Shown here piece after piece: positions 19,285-29,872 of a stretch of 64,000 bases of DNA. The notes under the pieces were generated by a model. The model did not search any database and was not told the origin of the DNA. It was given only the letters and a program-made list of their open reading frames with translations. Origin of the DNA: Planctomycetota bacterium (GTDB lineage: Bacteria > Planctomycetota > UBA1135 > UBA2386); assembly GCA_016794565.1 (NCBI GenBank), contig JAEUHQ010000065.1:53244-117243 (forward strand), read 5' to 3'. The position numbers and the translations under genes are program-made. The first letter of the stretch is position 1, and every line of letters begins with the position of its first letter.

Positions 19285-21150
19285 TCAGCCGCTCCGGCCG
19301 ACCGACGACATCGCGTGGAGGAGCAGCATCACGACAACCGCGATGCCCGCCACCAGGACGTAGGTGCGGGCCCAGCCGGCGTTCGCGGCGGGTGTGTCGA
19401 GGCCAGGTGCGGCGGCTGCCGTGCGCGGTGCGAACATGGCGACGATCGCGCCGGCACCGACGCAGCCGACGGCGCCGACGAGGTTGTACCAGAGGTACGC
19501 GACGTCGAGCGTGTGGTCGACGACGAACACCACGACGAGACCGGCGACGAGGCCGATCGACGCTGCGAGTCCGCTCGCGCGCGGCACGAACAGCGCGAGA
19601 AGGAAGACGCCGAGGATGCTGCCGTAGAAGTGCGAGCCGATCTCGTTCACGGTTTCGATCAACGTTCCGCCGCCGAGGGTCTGGGCGGCCGCGGTCGCCG
19701 CCACGCCCCACACGGCCATCACGATGCGGCTGTGGCGCAGCGTCGTCGTGTCGTCGGCGTGCGGCCGGAGCCAGCGCCGGTAGAAGTCGACCATCGATGC
19801 CGACGTCAGTGAACTGAGCGCGCCGGCCGCGCTGCTGATCGCGGCCGCGAAGATCGCCGCGAGCATCAGTCCGAGCAGGGGCTTTGGCACCTCGTGGAAG
19901 AGGTACTGCGGCAGGATGTAGTCCTTCTCGTCGGTCGGCGTGCTGCCGACCGCTCGCCGGCCGGCGCGGACCTCGCTGTCGTGCAGCACCTGCCGCGCTG
20001 CGCGGCGGGCGTCGGCGGCGGCCGTGGCCGCGGCGCGGAGTTCGGCGGCGCGGGCGTCGGCGTCCCCGCCGTCGTTCTTCATCGCGACACGGCGTCGTTC
20101 GCTCGCCGCGCGGTGATCCGCCGCCGCGCGTTCGAAGGCGGCCTTGTCCTCGCCCTGCAGTCCGGCGACGAGGCGTTGTTCTTGCGGCTGGAAGACGAGC
20201 GGCTCGGTCGCGAGCGAGTGGTGCACGAACAGGAGCCCGCCGAGCAGCAGCACGAGGAGCTGCAGCGGCACCTTCGTGAACGCCGACACGAGCAGCGCAC
20301 TGCGCGACGCGTTCGCCGACTTCGCGGTGAGGATGCTCTGCACCTGCGACTGGTCGCAGCCGAAGTAGCTGAGGAAGAGGCAGAGCGTGCCGAAGAGGCC
20401 GGTCCACAGGTTGTACTTGTCCGACCAGAACGTCGGTTCGCCGCCCTTCGCGGCCGGTACGAACGTCCATGCCGGGTCGTGGATCTGCACGGCGTCGAGG
20501 CGCCCGGTGTCGGCCATCGCGCCGATCGCGCCGCCGAGTCCGAGCTGCGACACCGCGTCCCAGAGCAGCAGCACGAACACGGACGCGATGCCGAACACGA
20601 TCGCCGCCATCTGCTTCACGTCGGTCCACACGACGCCGCCCGTGCCGCCGATCACGGTGTAGGCGGTCGTCGCGAGGCCGGTCACCCAGAGCGTCGGCCC
20701 GATCGGCAGGTCGGTCATCACCGAGAACACGACCGCCGGCGCGTAGAGGACCGCCGCGAACGCGAAGCAGCGCGAGACCAGGAACGCGAAGCTCGTCAGG
20801 GACCTGGTGGCCGGGCCGAAGCGCCGTTCGAGGAACTCGTACGCCGTCAGCACCGGGTGCTGCCGCAGTGCTGGCACGAACCAGATGCAGAGCACGATCA
20901 TCGCGAACGGCAGCGCGAAGTAGAACTGCACCCATTCGGGGCCGCGTTCGTAGCCCATGCCCGCGCCGCTCAGGATCGTGATCGCCGAGAGCTGCGTCGC
21001 CATCACCGACAGACCCGCGGCCCACCACGGGATCGCGCGGCCGGCGGCGAAGAAGCCCTCGAGGTCCTTCGCGCCGCGCGAACGCCGCACGCCGTCCCAG
21101 ATCGTGTAGAGGATGGCGGCGAGGAAGACGATCCAGGCGACGGGCGTCAT
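19285..21150 (-). CDS. Sodium:solute symporter (SSS/SLC5 family)
   Basis: 621-aa transporter with about 13 transmembrane helices. Family features include FAAGRAIPWWAAGLSVMATQLSA at the N-terminal helix break, the GYERGPEWVQFYFALPF helix, and the later AISSAAGALSSLTSASMVDFY segment, the conserved sodium-site region. Between helices near residues 320 and 440 there is a hydrophilic insertion of roughly 110 residues, rich in Ala, Arg and Glu, which ordinary family members lack. The substrate is unknown; the distant similarity to sialic acid, glucose and proline carriers does not decide it. It is a single gene, convergent with the TerC gene. Confidence 0.88.
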   Translation of the reverse strand: MTPVAWIVFLAAILYTIWDGVRRSRGAKDLEGFFAAGRAIPWWAAGLSVMATQLSAITILSGAGMGYERGPEWVQFYFALPFAMIVLCIWFVPALRQHPVLTAYEFLERRFGPATRSLTSFAFLVSRCFAFAAVLYAPAVVFSVMTDLPIGPTLWVTGLATTAYTVIGGTGGVVWTDVKQMAAIVFGIASVFVLLLWDAVSQLGLGGAIGAMADTGRLDAVQIHDPAWTFVPAAKGGEPTFWSDKYNLWTGLFGTLCLFLSYFGCDQSQVQSILTAKSANASRSALLVSAFTKVPLQLLVLLLGGLLFVHHSLATEPLVFQPQEQRLVAGLQGEDKAAFERAAADHRAASERRRVAMKNDGGDADARAAELRAAATAAADARRAARQVLHDSEVRAGRRAVGSTPTDEKDYILPQYLFHEVPKPLLGLMLAAIFAAAISSAAGALSSLTSASMVDFYRRWLRPHADDTTTLRHSRIVMAVWGVAATAAAQTLGGGTLIETVNEIGSHFYGSILGVFLLALFVPRASGLAASIGLVAGLVVVFVVDHTLDVAYLWYNLVGAVGCVGAGAIVAMFAPRTAAAAPGLDTPAANAGWARTYVLVAGIAVVVMLLLHAMSSVGRSG

Positions 21151-21244
21151 CGCCGAGTAGCGAACCGCACGTCCCGCCGCCGTGCCAGCGGCATCGGCGG
21201 GGACGGCGCAAGTTCCAGGCGGTGGCGGTGACGCGCGCCGTGCC

Positions 21245-21250
21245 TATGCT
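21245..21250 (+). promoter_or_regulatory. Candidate -10 (TATGCT)
   Basis: TATGCT lies 13 nt before ATG 21264, with no Shine-Dalgarno site between. The position supports the start at 21264 over the upstream in-frame ATG codons at 21222 and 21246. Confidence 0.35.
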
Positions 21251-21263
21251 GGTCCGCCCGCGA

Positions 21264-23449
21264 ATGTCCGACCCGATCCTCGACGACCTCAACGAAGAAC
21301 AGATCGCCGCGGTCGTGCACGGCGAAGGGCCGCTGATGGTGCTGGCGGGCGCCGGATCGGGGAAGACCCGCGTCGTCACGCGCCGCATCGCCAGGCTCCT
21401 GCGCGAGGGCGTGCGGTCGGGCCAGATCCTGGCGATGACGTTCACCAACAAGGCCGCGGGCGAGATGGCGCACCGTGTGCAGCAGATCGGGGGCGGCTTC
21501 GTGCGCGTCGCGACGTTCCACTCGGCCTGTGCGCGGTTCCTGCGCCAGGACGGCCATCTGCTCGGCTATCCGTCCGACTTCACGATCTACGACGTGCAGG
21601 ACCGGGACTCCGTGATCAAGGAGCTGCTCGAGGAGCACGGCGTGTCGAGTGCGCAGGTGAAGCCGTCGGCGATCGGCAACTGGATCAGCAAGCTGAAGAA
21701 CGCGGCGCTGAAGCCGGCCGACGCGATGCTGCGCGAGCACGACATCGGCCGCATCGTCGAACGACTGTGGACGCCCTACCACGAGCGCATGCAGAAGCAG
21801 GGCGCGATGGACTTCGACGACCTGCTCGTCAACTTCCTCACGATCCTGCGCGAGTACCCCGACGTCGCGGAGCGTTACAACGCGCGGTTCCCCTGGCTCC
21901 TGGTCGACGAGTTCCAGGACACGAACCGCGTCCAGTACGACCTGCTGAAGCTGCTCTGCCCGCCGCCCGGCAACCTCTGCGTCGTCGGTGATCCGGACCA
22001 GTCGATCTATGGCTTTCGCGGCGCCGAGATCCGCAACATCCTCGACTTCGAGAACGACTACCCGACGACGACGATCGTCCGGCTCGAACAGAACTACCGC
22101 AGCTCGGCGAACATCCTCCGGGCCGCGGAGACGGTGATCGCGAACAACAAGATGCGCAAGCAGAAGCGCCTGCGCACCGACGCGGCGCCGGGGCTGCCGC
22201 TGCTGCGCCTCAAGGCCGGCGGTGCCACGGAGGAGGCCGAGACGATCGCCGAACGCGTTCGCAGCCTGCGCGCCGAAGGCGTGGGGCTCGACCAGATCGC
22301 CGTCTTCTATCGCGCGCACTGGCTGTCGCGCTCGATCGAGCAGGCGATGAAGGACCAGGGCGTGCCGTACGAGATCGTCGGCGGACTGACGTTCTTCGAG
22401 CGCCGCGAGATCAAGGACCTGCTCGCGTACCTGCGCGTGCTCGTGAATCCTCTCGACGACGTCAGCATGGGACGCATCGTCAACGTGCCGCCGCGCGGCC
22501 TCGGCAAGTCGGGTCTCGAGAAGCTGCGCTCCGCCGCGTTCGCCGAGGGCATGTCGCTGCGCGAGGCCGTCGCCGAGCCATCGCTGCACGCGGAACTCGG
22601 CACCAAGGCGAAGAAAGGCCTCGCCGAGCTCGCGAAGGTTCTCGCCGCGGCGCAGGAGGCGTCCCGGCTCGGCGCGCACCCGGCGCTCAAGGTCGTGCTC
22701 GAGGGCACGGGCTACCTGAAGCACGCGACGGGATTCGGCGACGCCGAGGACAGCACGCGCGAGGAGAACATCGCCGAACTCGTGAGCGACACGGTGGAGT
22801 TCGACGACCGCGAAGAAGAGGGCGTCGAAGCGCCCGAGGACGAACCGCGCGGGCTCGCCGGGTATCTGCAGCACGTTGCGCTGCTGACGTCCGCGGACAC
22901 GAAGGGCGAGGGCCCGGCCGTGCAGATGATGACGGTGCACGCGGCGAAGGGGCTCGAGTTCGACCACGTCTTCGTCGCCGGACTCGAAGAGGGCGTGTTC
23001 CCGAGCATGCGCACCGCGGACGATCCGGAGGGCCTCGAGGAGGAGCGGCGGCTCGCGTACGTCGCGCTGACCCGCGCGCGGGTGTCGTTGTTCCTGTCCA
23101 CGGCGCGCGAACGCATGGTCGCCGGCAGCACGGAGACGATGCGGCCGTCGCGATTCCTCAAAGAGCTTCCACCGGACCTGCTCGAGAACTACGCGCCGGA
23201 GTGGCGCCGCTACGACGCGGACGATTCGGGTTCGTCGAGTGTCGGTTGGACCGTCACACCGGATCCCGAGGCGCTGCAGGCGCTGCGGCCGGGTTCGCGC
23301 GTTCGGCACGACCTCTACGGGCGCGGCGCGATCCGCCGCGTGGCCGGCCGCGGCACGTCGGCGCGCGCGGTGGTGCGCTTCGACGACGGCGTGGAGCGCG
23401 AGTTCGTGCTCGAGTACGCGGGGCTGCGCCTGCTCGAGGACATGGAAAC

Positions 23450-23453
<4 letters not shown>
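21264..23453 (+). CDS. pcrA: ATP-dependent DNA helicase, PcrA/UvrD type
   Basis: 729-aa superfamily 1 helicase that unwinds DNA in repair and replication restart. Motifs in order: Walker A GAGSGKT at 29-35, Ia MTFTNKAAGEM, II DEFQDTN, III GDPDQSIYGFRG, IV QNYRS, V MTVHAAKGLEFDHVFV, and VI YVALTRAR. The C-terminus (from about 670, RPGSRVRHDLYGRGAI) is the small Tudor-like domain of PcrA/UvrD. The length is normal. The ATG at 21264 begins conserved sequence. The stop overlaps by 4 nt (GTGA) with the following sigma-54 activator gene, an unusual partnership. Confidence 0.95.
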
Positions 23454-24355
<902 letters not shown>

Positions 24356-24368
24356 TCGTCACGCGCCG

Positions 24369-24647
24369 GTGACGCCGGTCGTTCCCGCGGCCGTGGGGCG
24401 AGTCGCCGTGTGCGTCGATACCGCGGCGTGCGCCTCCTCGTTCTCGCTGGCGATCGGGGCGCTGCCGTACGCGATCGGCGCGATCGCGCTGCGCGACAAC
24501 ACGGTTGCGCGGGAAGCCGGTCCGTGGCTCCTGTGGATGCTCGCGGGACCGCTCTACGCCGCGCTGCTGGCGCTCGCCTGCCTCGTTGCCCCGTGCCTCG
24601 GTCGCCTGCGGTCGGGTGGTCGGGCCCCCGTGCCGGGTCACGCCTGA
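24369..24647 (+). CDS. Small hypothetical membrane protein
   Basis: Possible 92-aa protein starting at GTG 24369, with two hydrophobic segments (SLAIGALPYAIGAIAL and WLLWMLAGPLYAALLALACLV). It fills the gap between the sigma-54 activator and the radical SAM gene, same strand. No family is recognised. An internal GTG near 24409 is an alternative start. The call rests on membrane-helix character only. Confidence 0.4.
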   Translation: MTPVVPAAVGRVAVCVDTAACASSFSLAIGALPYAIGAIALRDNTVAREAGPWLLWMLAGPLYAALLALACLVAPCLGRLRSGGRAPVPGHA

Positions 24648-24708
24648 CCTCGCGCGGTCCGGCCCGCTCTTGTCGCGGCGCGGCACGGGCGGCGATCATG
24701 CGTGGCCC

Positions 24709-26241
24709 ATGCCCGACATCGTTCTCGCGACGCTGAACGCGAAGTGGATCCACGCGTCGTTCGGGCTGCGCTACCTGCGGGCCAACCTCGGCGAACTGCG
24801 CGAACGCAGCACCATCCGCGAGTTCGAGATCGGGCAGCGGCCTGTCGATGTCGCGGAAGCGATCCTCGCCGACGAACCGCGCATCGTCGGGCTCGGCGTC
24901 TACGTGTGGAACGCAGCGCAGTCGCTGCAACTGGTGCGCATCCTGAAGCGCGTGCGGCCGGATCTGTGCGTCGTGCTCGGCGGCCCGGAAGTTTCGCACG
25001 AGACGGAGCAGCAACCGATCTGCGCGCTGGCCGACCACGTCGTGCGCGGCGAAGCGGACCTCGCCTTCGCGGATCTGTGCCGCCGCGTGCTCGCCGGCGA
25101 GGCCGCGGTGCCACACGTGATCGACGCCCCGTTGCCGCACTTCGCCGATCTGCGCCTGCCGTACGACGAGTACGGCGAGGCCGACATCGCGCACCGCATC
25201 GTGTACGTCGAGAGTTCTCGTGGTTGTCCGTTCACGTGCGAGTTCTGCCTGTCGGCGCTCGATGTCCCCGTGCGCAAGGCCGAACTCGGCCCGTTCCTCG
25301 CGGCGATGGAGACGCTGCTCGTGCGCGGCGTCCGTCACTTCAAGTTCGTCGACCGGACGTTCAACCTCGGCATCGACACGGCGACGGCCATCCTGCGGTT
25401 CTTCCGTGAGCGGTGGCGCGAGGGCATGTTCCTGCACTTCGAACTCATCCCGGACCGTCTGCCCGACGTGCTCCGCGCCGAGATCGCCGCGTTCCCGCCG
25501 GGTGCGCTGCAGTTCGAGGTCGGTGTGCAGTCGCTCGACGACGCGACCTGCGAGCGCATCTCTCGGCGCCAGGACACGAACCGCCTCGCGGACAACCTGC
25601 GCTGGCTGCGCGCGTCGACGGGCGCGCACGTGCACGCCGACCTCATCGTCGGGCTGCCCGGCGAGGACGAAGCGACGTTCGCGCGTGGCTTCGACCTCCT
25701 CTGGTCGCTCGGACCGCAGGAGATCCAGGTCGGTGTGCTGAAGCGCCTGCGCGGCACGCCGATCGTGCGCCACGACGCGGACTGCGGCATGGGCTGGTCG
25801 GAGGAGCCGCCGTACGAAGTGCTGCAGACCGCGGCGGTGCCGTTCGCGGCGATGCAGCGGATGAAGCGCTTCGCGCGGTTCTGGGACGTCGTCGCGAACA
25901 GCGGCAACTGGACCGCGGTCCTCGAGCAGCTGCTCGCCGGCGAGTCGTCGTATCGCGCGTTCGCCGCGTTCTCGGAGTGGCTCCACGGCCGCACACGCGC
26001 GACGTCGGGGATCGCGTTGCACCGGCTGGCGGCGCTGCTGTGGGAGTGGCTCGTCGAAGTTCGTGCGTTGCCCGAAGCGACGGCCGGCGCGGCGATGGCC
26101 GCCGACTACGAACGTTGCGCGCGGCACGACTGGCCGGAGTTCCTCCGGCCGTGGGTCTCGACGCGGCGCGCGGCGATGCGGGAGCCGGTCACGGGCGGTT
26201 CCGAGCGCCAGGCTCGCCATCGCGGCGCTGCGCGCGACTGA
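24709..26241 (+). CDS. B12-binding-domain radical SAM protein
   Basis: 510-aa enzyme. Residues 1-130 look like a cobalamin-binding Rossmann domain (IVGLGVYVWNAAQSL, CVVLGGPEVSHE). The radical SAM core starts near 165, with the [4Fe-4S] motif C173-x3-C177-x2-C180. EVGVQSLDDAT and HADLIVGLPGED fit the barrel. The C-terminal 130 residues resemble the extra domain of the DUF4080-like group. Such proteins catalyse methylations or rearrangements; the substrate is unknown here. The ATG at 24709 starts conserved sequence although the frame is open further upstream. It is convergent with the short gene at 26245. Confidence 0.88.
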   Translation: MPDIVLATLNAKWIHASFGLRYLRANLGELRERSTIREFEIGQRPVDVAEAILADEPRIVGLGVYVWNAAQSLQLVRILKRVRPDLCVVLGGPEVSHETEQQPICALADHVVRGEADLAFADLCRRVLAGEAAVPHVIDAPLPHFADLRLPYDEYGEADIAHRIVYVESSRGCPFTCEFCLSALDVPVRKAELGPFLAAMETLLVRGVRHFKFVDRTFNLGIDTATAILRFFRERWREGMFLHFELIPDRLPDVLRAEIAAFPPGALQFEVGVQSLDDATCERISRRQDTNRLADNLRWLRASTGAHVHADLIVGLPGEDEATFARGFDLLWSLGPQEIQVGVLKRLRGTPIVRHDADCGMGWSEEPPYEVLQTAAVPFAAMQRMKRFARFWDVVANSGNWTAVLEQLLAGESSYRAFAAFSEWLHGRTRATSGIALHRLAALLWEWLVEVRALPEATAGAAMAADYERCARHDWPEFLRPWVSTRRAAMREPVTGGSERQARHRGAARD

Positions 26242-26244
26242 CCG

Positions 26245-26676
26245 CTACTCGTCGATCGCCTGCTGCAGGATCGTGATCGCCTTCTGGATCGCCGCGCGCA
26301 TGCGTTCGGCTTCGGCACCCGCCGCGCTCTGGATCTGACGAACGGCGGCGACCACACGGTTCTCGATCGAGCCCGCTCCGTCCGTCGTCTCGGACGGGGA
26401 CTCCGCGGCGACCTTCGTGCGCGCGCGCGCGGGGGCCGGCGACGCATCGCCGATGCCGAGCAGCACGCGTGCGGAGTGCAACGCGCGACCGGCCATCGGG
26501 ATGCCGTAGAGCTCGGCTTCGGCGCGGAAGTCGCGCAGTGTCAGGTCGGGGTTCTGCTGCAGTTTGTGGATGCAGAAGAGCACGCTGTCGCGCTGGCCGG
26601 GAAAGCGGCGACGCATCGCCTCGAGGATGGCCTCCCACGAGTCGAGGGGGGCGGGAGTTGGTTCGGATTCGGTCAC
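26245..26676 (-). CDS. Conserved-type hypothetical protein with C-terminal coiled coil
   Basis: 143-aa protein, not recognised. The N-terminal half has a compact helical segment (WEAILEAMRRRFPGQRDSVLF, then LRDFRAEAELYGIPMAGRAL). A polar linker follows, then an amphipathic helix ending QKAITILQQAIDE, likely a coiled coil. The start GTG at 26676 was chosen because the preceding frame has no credible coding sequence. The proposed start makes it divergent from the membrane protein at 26869. There are no catalytic motifs; a regulatory or scaffold role is possible but unsupported. Confidence 0.6.
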   Translation of the reverse strand: MTESEPTPAPLDSWEAILEAMRRRFPGQRDSVLFCIHKLQQNPDLTLRDFRAEAELYGIPMAGRALHSARVLLGIGDASPAPARARTKVAAESPSETTDGAGSIENRVVAAVRQIQSAAGAEAERMRAAIQKAITILQQAIDE

Positions 26677-26856
26677 GTATGGCTCCGGCGCCAAGGGAAG
26701 CGGCGCGCGAGGGGGGAGCAGCGTCGCGAAGCGTGACCGCCGCGTCAACGTCCGTGCGATCGGGCGCCCGGACCGGTCGCGCTGTCGTCGGCCGATCGAC
26801 CGCTGGCACGGCGCGCTCCGGTGAGCCCGTGCGTTCGGATCCGGGGCGACGTCAGG

Positions 26857-26862
26857 TAGGCT
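26857..26862 (+). promoter_or_regulatory. Candidate -10 (TAGGCT) of a leaderless transcript
   Basis: TAGGCT lies 6 nt before the GTG start at 26869; there is no ribosome-binding site. This is one of the better examples of the recurrent pattern. Confidence 0.4.
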
Positions 26863-26868
26863 CCGCGT

Positions 26869-28482
26869 GTGCGCCGTTCGCCGCTGCTCGTGCTGCTGAT
26901 CCTCACAGGCGCGGTGCACGCGTCGGCGCTGTCCGGCGGGTTCGTGTACGACGACCTCGTCACGGTCACCGGCAACGCCGCACTCCAGCGCGGGGACGTC
27001 GCGGCCCTCGTGACGATGCCGTTCCTGGGCGACGGCGCGAACTGGCGACCGATCGCGTCGCTCGCCTTGTGGCTCGGCAACGCGGTCGGCGCCGCGGGGG
27101 GAATCCACGCAACGGCGCTGGCGGCGCACCTCGTCGCGACGATGTTCGCCTGGCGTGTGCTGCAGCGTGCCGGTCTCGACGCGCGCGCTGCGTTCGTCGC
27201 CGCGCTGTGGTTCGGCATCCATCCGGTACAGGTCGAAGGGGTCGCGTGGTGTTCCGCCGTGAACGATCCGCTGTGGCACGCACTCGGTCTCGCGTGCGTC
27301 GACTCGGCGATGCGTGGCCGCGCGGTCGCCGCCGCGTTGCTCGCGCTCGCGGCGCTGCTCGCGAAGGAGAACGCGCTCGTCGTCGTCCCGCTGGCGGTCG
27401 CCGCGTCCGCGATCGCGGGCACGCGGTCGCGCCGCCTCGTCGCCGCGATGGCCGCTGCGGTGGCCGTGTGGTGGTCCCTGCGCGCGCTGGTGTTCGGCGG
27501 CGTCGCGGCGGGCCTCGGGCAGGCCGCGATCGATCCCGTGATCGCCGCGCAGTGGCCGCTCGCCGCGGTCGAGACCTTCGGTCGGGAGCTCGAGTTGCTC
27601 GTCTGGCCTTGGCCGCAGTCGCCGTTCCGCGCATTGCACCTCGACCCGGCCAGCGCGATGCGCGGCGCCGCGTGGGGGATGGCATGGCTCGGGTCGCTCG
27701 TCGTCGCGGTACGGCGCGGCGCCCGCGTCGTCGTGTTCGCGCTGTGTGTCGTCGGCGCCGAGCCGCTGCTGGTCGCTCTGCGCTGCCACGCACTCGGCGC
27801 GTCGCCGGTGGCGGACCGTTACGCCGGTCTCGCCGTGCTCGGCGGCGCCATGCTGGCGGTGCCCCGACTGCGCGCCGGCTTCGGGGCGGCTCTCCTGGCC
27901 GTCCTCTCGCTCGGGTTCGCGTTCGCGACGGTGACGCACACGCGCACGTTCCGCGACGAGGCGAGTCTCGTCGCCCACGGACTCGAGGCCGAACCCGGGG
28001 ACGCGCGCGTGCAGATGCTGGCCGGCAACTGCGCGCTCGAAGCGGGGCAGATCGCGGCGGCGACCGACCACTTCTCGACGGCCCTCCGGCTCGCCGGGTC
28101 CGGCGAGCCCAAGACCGTCGTGCGCGCCGTCGTCGTCGACGCCAGCATCGGGCTCGCGTGGTGCCGCCTGCGCGGCGAACGCCCGGAGCCGCGCGCGGCG
28201 GCGGAGATGTTCGCGCGGGTCCTGCTGGACGCACCCGACGTGGCGAGCGCCTGGATCGGTCTCGGGGTCGCGAACGGGATGGCCGGCGACGCGGCCGCGG
28301 CGGAACGGGCGTTGCGACGGGCCATCGAACTGGCGCCGGGTGACACCCGGGCTCATCACAACCTCGCGTTCCTGCTCGCGCAGACGGGCCGGCGGCAGGA
28401 GGCGCGCGCGAGCGCGGCGGCAGCACTGCAGTGCGATCCGAACAACGCGGCGGCCCGCTCGCTGCTCGAATCGCTGCGCTGA
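26869..28482 (+). CDS. Polytopic membrane protein with TPR tail (TMTC/GT-C-like)
   Basis: 537-aa protein. The N-terminal 350 residues contain about nine hydrophobic helices. The opening GGFVYDDLVTVTGNAAL followed by NWRPIASLALWLGN and FGIHPVQVEGVAWCSAVNDPLW is the pattern of TMTC/GT-C-type glycosyltransferase-like membrane proteins with TPRs, where the Asp pair in the first loop binds metal and lipid donor. Residues 360-537 form several TPR units (AGNCALEAGQIAAATDHFSTAL, IELAPGDTRAHHNLAFLLAQTG). It probably glycosylates exported proteins or an envelope polymer; this is inferred from architecture. The start is GTG 26869 with TAGGCT just upstream. Confidence 0.75.
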   Translation: MRRSPLLVLLILTGAVHASALSGGFVYDDLVTVTGNAALQRGDVAALVTMPFLGDGANWRPIASLALWLGNAVGAAGGIHATALAAHLVATMFAWRVLQRAGLDARAAFVAALWFGIHPVQVEGVAWCSAVNDPLWHALGLACVDSAMRGRAVAAALLALAALLAKENALVVVPLAVAASAIAGTRSRRLVAAMAAAVAVWWSLRALVFGGVAAGLGQAAIDPVIAAQWPLAAVETFGRELELLVWPWPQSPFRALHLDPASAMRGAAWGMAWLGSLVVAVRRGARVVVFALCVVGAEPLLVALRCHALGASPVADRYAGLAVLGGAMLAVPRLRAGFGAALLAVLSLGFAFATVTHTRTFRDEASLVAHGLEAEPGDARVQMLAGNCALEAGQIAAATDHFSTALRLAGSGEPKTVVRAVVVDASIGLAWCRLRGERPEPRAAAEMFARVLLDAPDVASAWIGLGVANGMAGDAAAAERALRRAIELAPGDTRAHHNLAFLLAQTGRRQEARASAAAALQCDPNNAAARSLLESLR

Positions 28483-28547
28483 CGGTTCCCCGAGCAGCCC
28501 CCGAGCGCGCCCTTGTTCCCGGTCTGCCGGCCCGGCAAGCTGGCTCG

Positions 28548-29816
28548 GTGAACGAGCCCCCGCGATGCGACACCGAGAGCGCCGACGCCGTCGGCCGCGA
28601 TCCGGCAGCCGCGAGCGTGGCCGGGGAGCTGCGCACGACCGCGCGCGCGGGTGATCTGTCGGCGCGTCTGCTGCGTGGTGCCGCCGAGATCGCCGACGTC
28701 GACGCCTTCCACCGGCGGCACCAGTGGCATGCCGAGTCGCACGCGGAACTGCTCCGTGCGTCGTTGCTCGCCGGGCGCGCCGCCGAGCCGGTGCGGCTCG
28801 CGGTCGAGCGCGACGGAGTTCCGGTGCTGCTCGTCGTTGCACAGGTCGTCGAAGCCCTCGTGCCGTGGCGCGTCGGCTACGGCACGCTCGGCAGTTCGCG
28901 TGCACGCGTTCTCGAGATCCTGCGCGGCGGCATCCTCGGCGACGAGTCGCAGGAGAACATCGACCTCGCGTGCGACCGGCTGCGCTCCGCGATGCGCGAA
29001 CTGCGTGTCGACGCGATCGCGGTCCGGCACGTCGCCGAGGGCTCGTCAGCGCACCTCTCGTTCGCGCGACGGCCGAACTGGCTGTGCCGCGATCGCCTCG
29101 CCGTGGTGACGCAGAACTGGCAGATGACCGTACCCGCCGACTACGCCGCGTTCCTGGCGGCCCAGCCGCGGCGGGAGCGCGAGGACAACCGGCGGTACGA
29201 ACGGCGCATCCGGCAGCAGTTCGGCGATCGTGTGGAGGTCGAACGGGTGCAGCGCGTCGACGACGTCGAGAGGGTGGCCGCGGCTGTCGAGTCGATCGCA
29301 CGCAAGACCTACCAGCGCGGTCTCGGCGCGGGGTTCCGCGACACGGCGGAAGAGCGCGCGCGTTGGCGGACCGGAGTCGAAGGCGGGTTCCTCGTCGTGC
29401 ACCTGCTGCGCTTTGGCGGCGAGCCGGTGGCGTTCGCGACGGGCTACGAGGTCGGCGGGACGCTGTGGCTCGAACATCTCGGCTACGACCCGGCGTTCCG
29501 ACGACTGCGCCCAGGGTTCTTCCTGTTGCTGCGCCTGATCGAGGAAGCCGCGGCCGGTGGCGCCGTTCGCACGATCGACTTCGGCATCGGCGACGCGGAC
29601 TACAAGCGTCGTCTGTGCGACGCGCGCCGGGTCGAGGTGTCGGTGTGGGTGTTCGCGCCGACGCTGCGCGGACTGTGGCTGAACGCCGTTCGTGCCTCGT
29701 CGCACTCGCTCTACCGCCTGGGCCACGCCGTGCTGGGGCGCCTCGGGCTGCTCCAGTGGTTCAAGCGGCGCTGGCGACGTGCGCTGCAGTCGCCCGACGA
29801 GGCAGAAGGGCGCTGA
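28548..29816 (+). CDS. GNAT/FemAB-like acyltransferase
   Basis: 422-aa protein resembling the BioF2/FemAB-like acetyltransferases found in polysaccharide and peptidoglycan-bridge loci. The first half is a degenerate GNAT domain. The second has the better-conserved core: RREREDNRRYERRI, FLVVHLLRFGGEPVAFATGY, WLEHLGYDPAFRRLRPG, and IDFGIGDADYKRRLC near the end. The last pattern, Phe-Gly-x-Gly-Asp-x-x-Tyr-Lys, is characteristic of the family. A helical tail follows. It begins with GTG 28548, 65 nt after the TPR membrane protein, probably in one operon. Role: transfer of an acyl or aminoacyl group during envelope assembly, inferred. Confidence 0.72.
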   Translation: MNEPPRCDTESADAVGRDPAAASVAGELRTTARAGDLSARLLRGAAEIADVDAFHRRHQWHAESHAELLRASLLAGRAAEPVRLAVERDGVPVLLVVAQVVEALVPWRVGYGTLGSSRARVLEILRGGILGDESQENIDLACDRLRSAMRELRVDAIAVRHVAEGSSAHLSFARRPNWLCRDRLAVVTQNWQMTVPADYAAFLAAQPRREREDNRRYERRIRQQFGDRVEVERVQRVDDVERVAAAVESIARKTYQRGLGAGFRDTAEERARWRTGVEGGFLVVHLLRFGGEPVAFATGYEVGGTLWLEHLGYDPAFRRLRPGFFLLLRLIEEAAAGGAVRTIDFGIGDADYKRRLCDARRVEVSVWVFAPTLRGLWLNAVRASSHSLYRLGHAVLGRLGLLQWFKRRWRRALQSPDEAEGR

Positions 29817-29841
29817 CCCTCGCGGGAATCGCGGTCTCCCG

Positions 29842-29847
29842 TAGACT
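29842..29847 (+). promoter_or_regulatory. Candidate -10 (TAGACT)
   Basis: TAGACT is 25 nt before ATG 29873. The same hexamer, on the minus strand, precedes the antiporter gene at 57510. Confidence 0.3.
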
Positions 29848-29872
29848 GCCCGCGTCGCCACCTGCGCCGCGT

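Noticed and set aside
26801..26820. TGGCAC-like sequence resembling a sigma-54 -24 element
   Set aside because: The -12 half does not match TTGCW at the required spacing.
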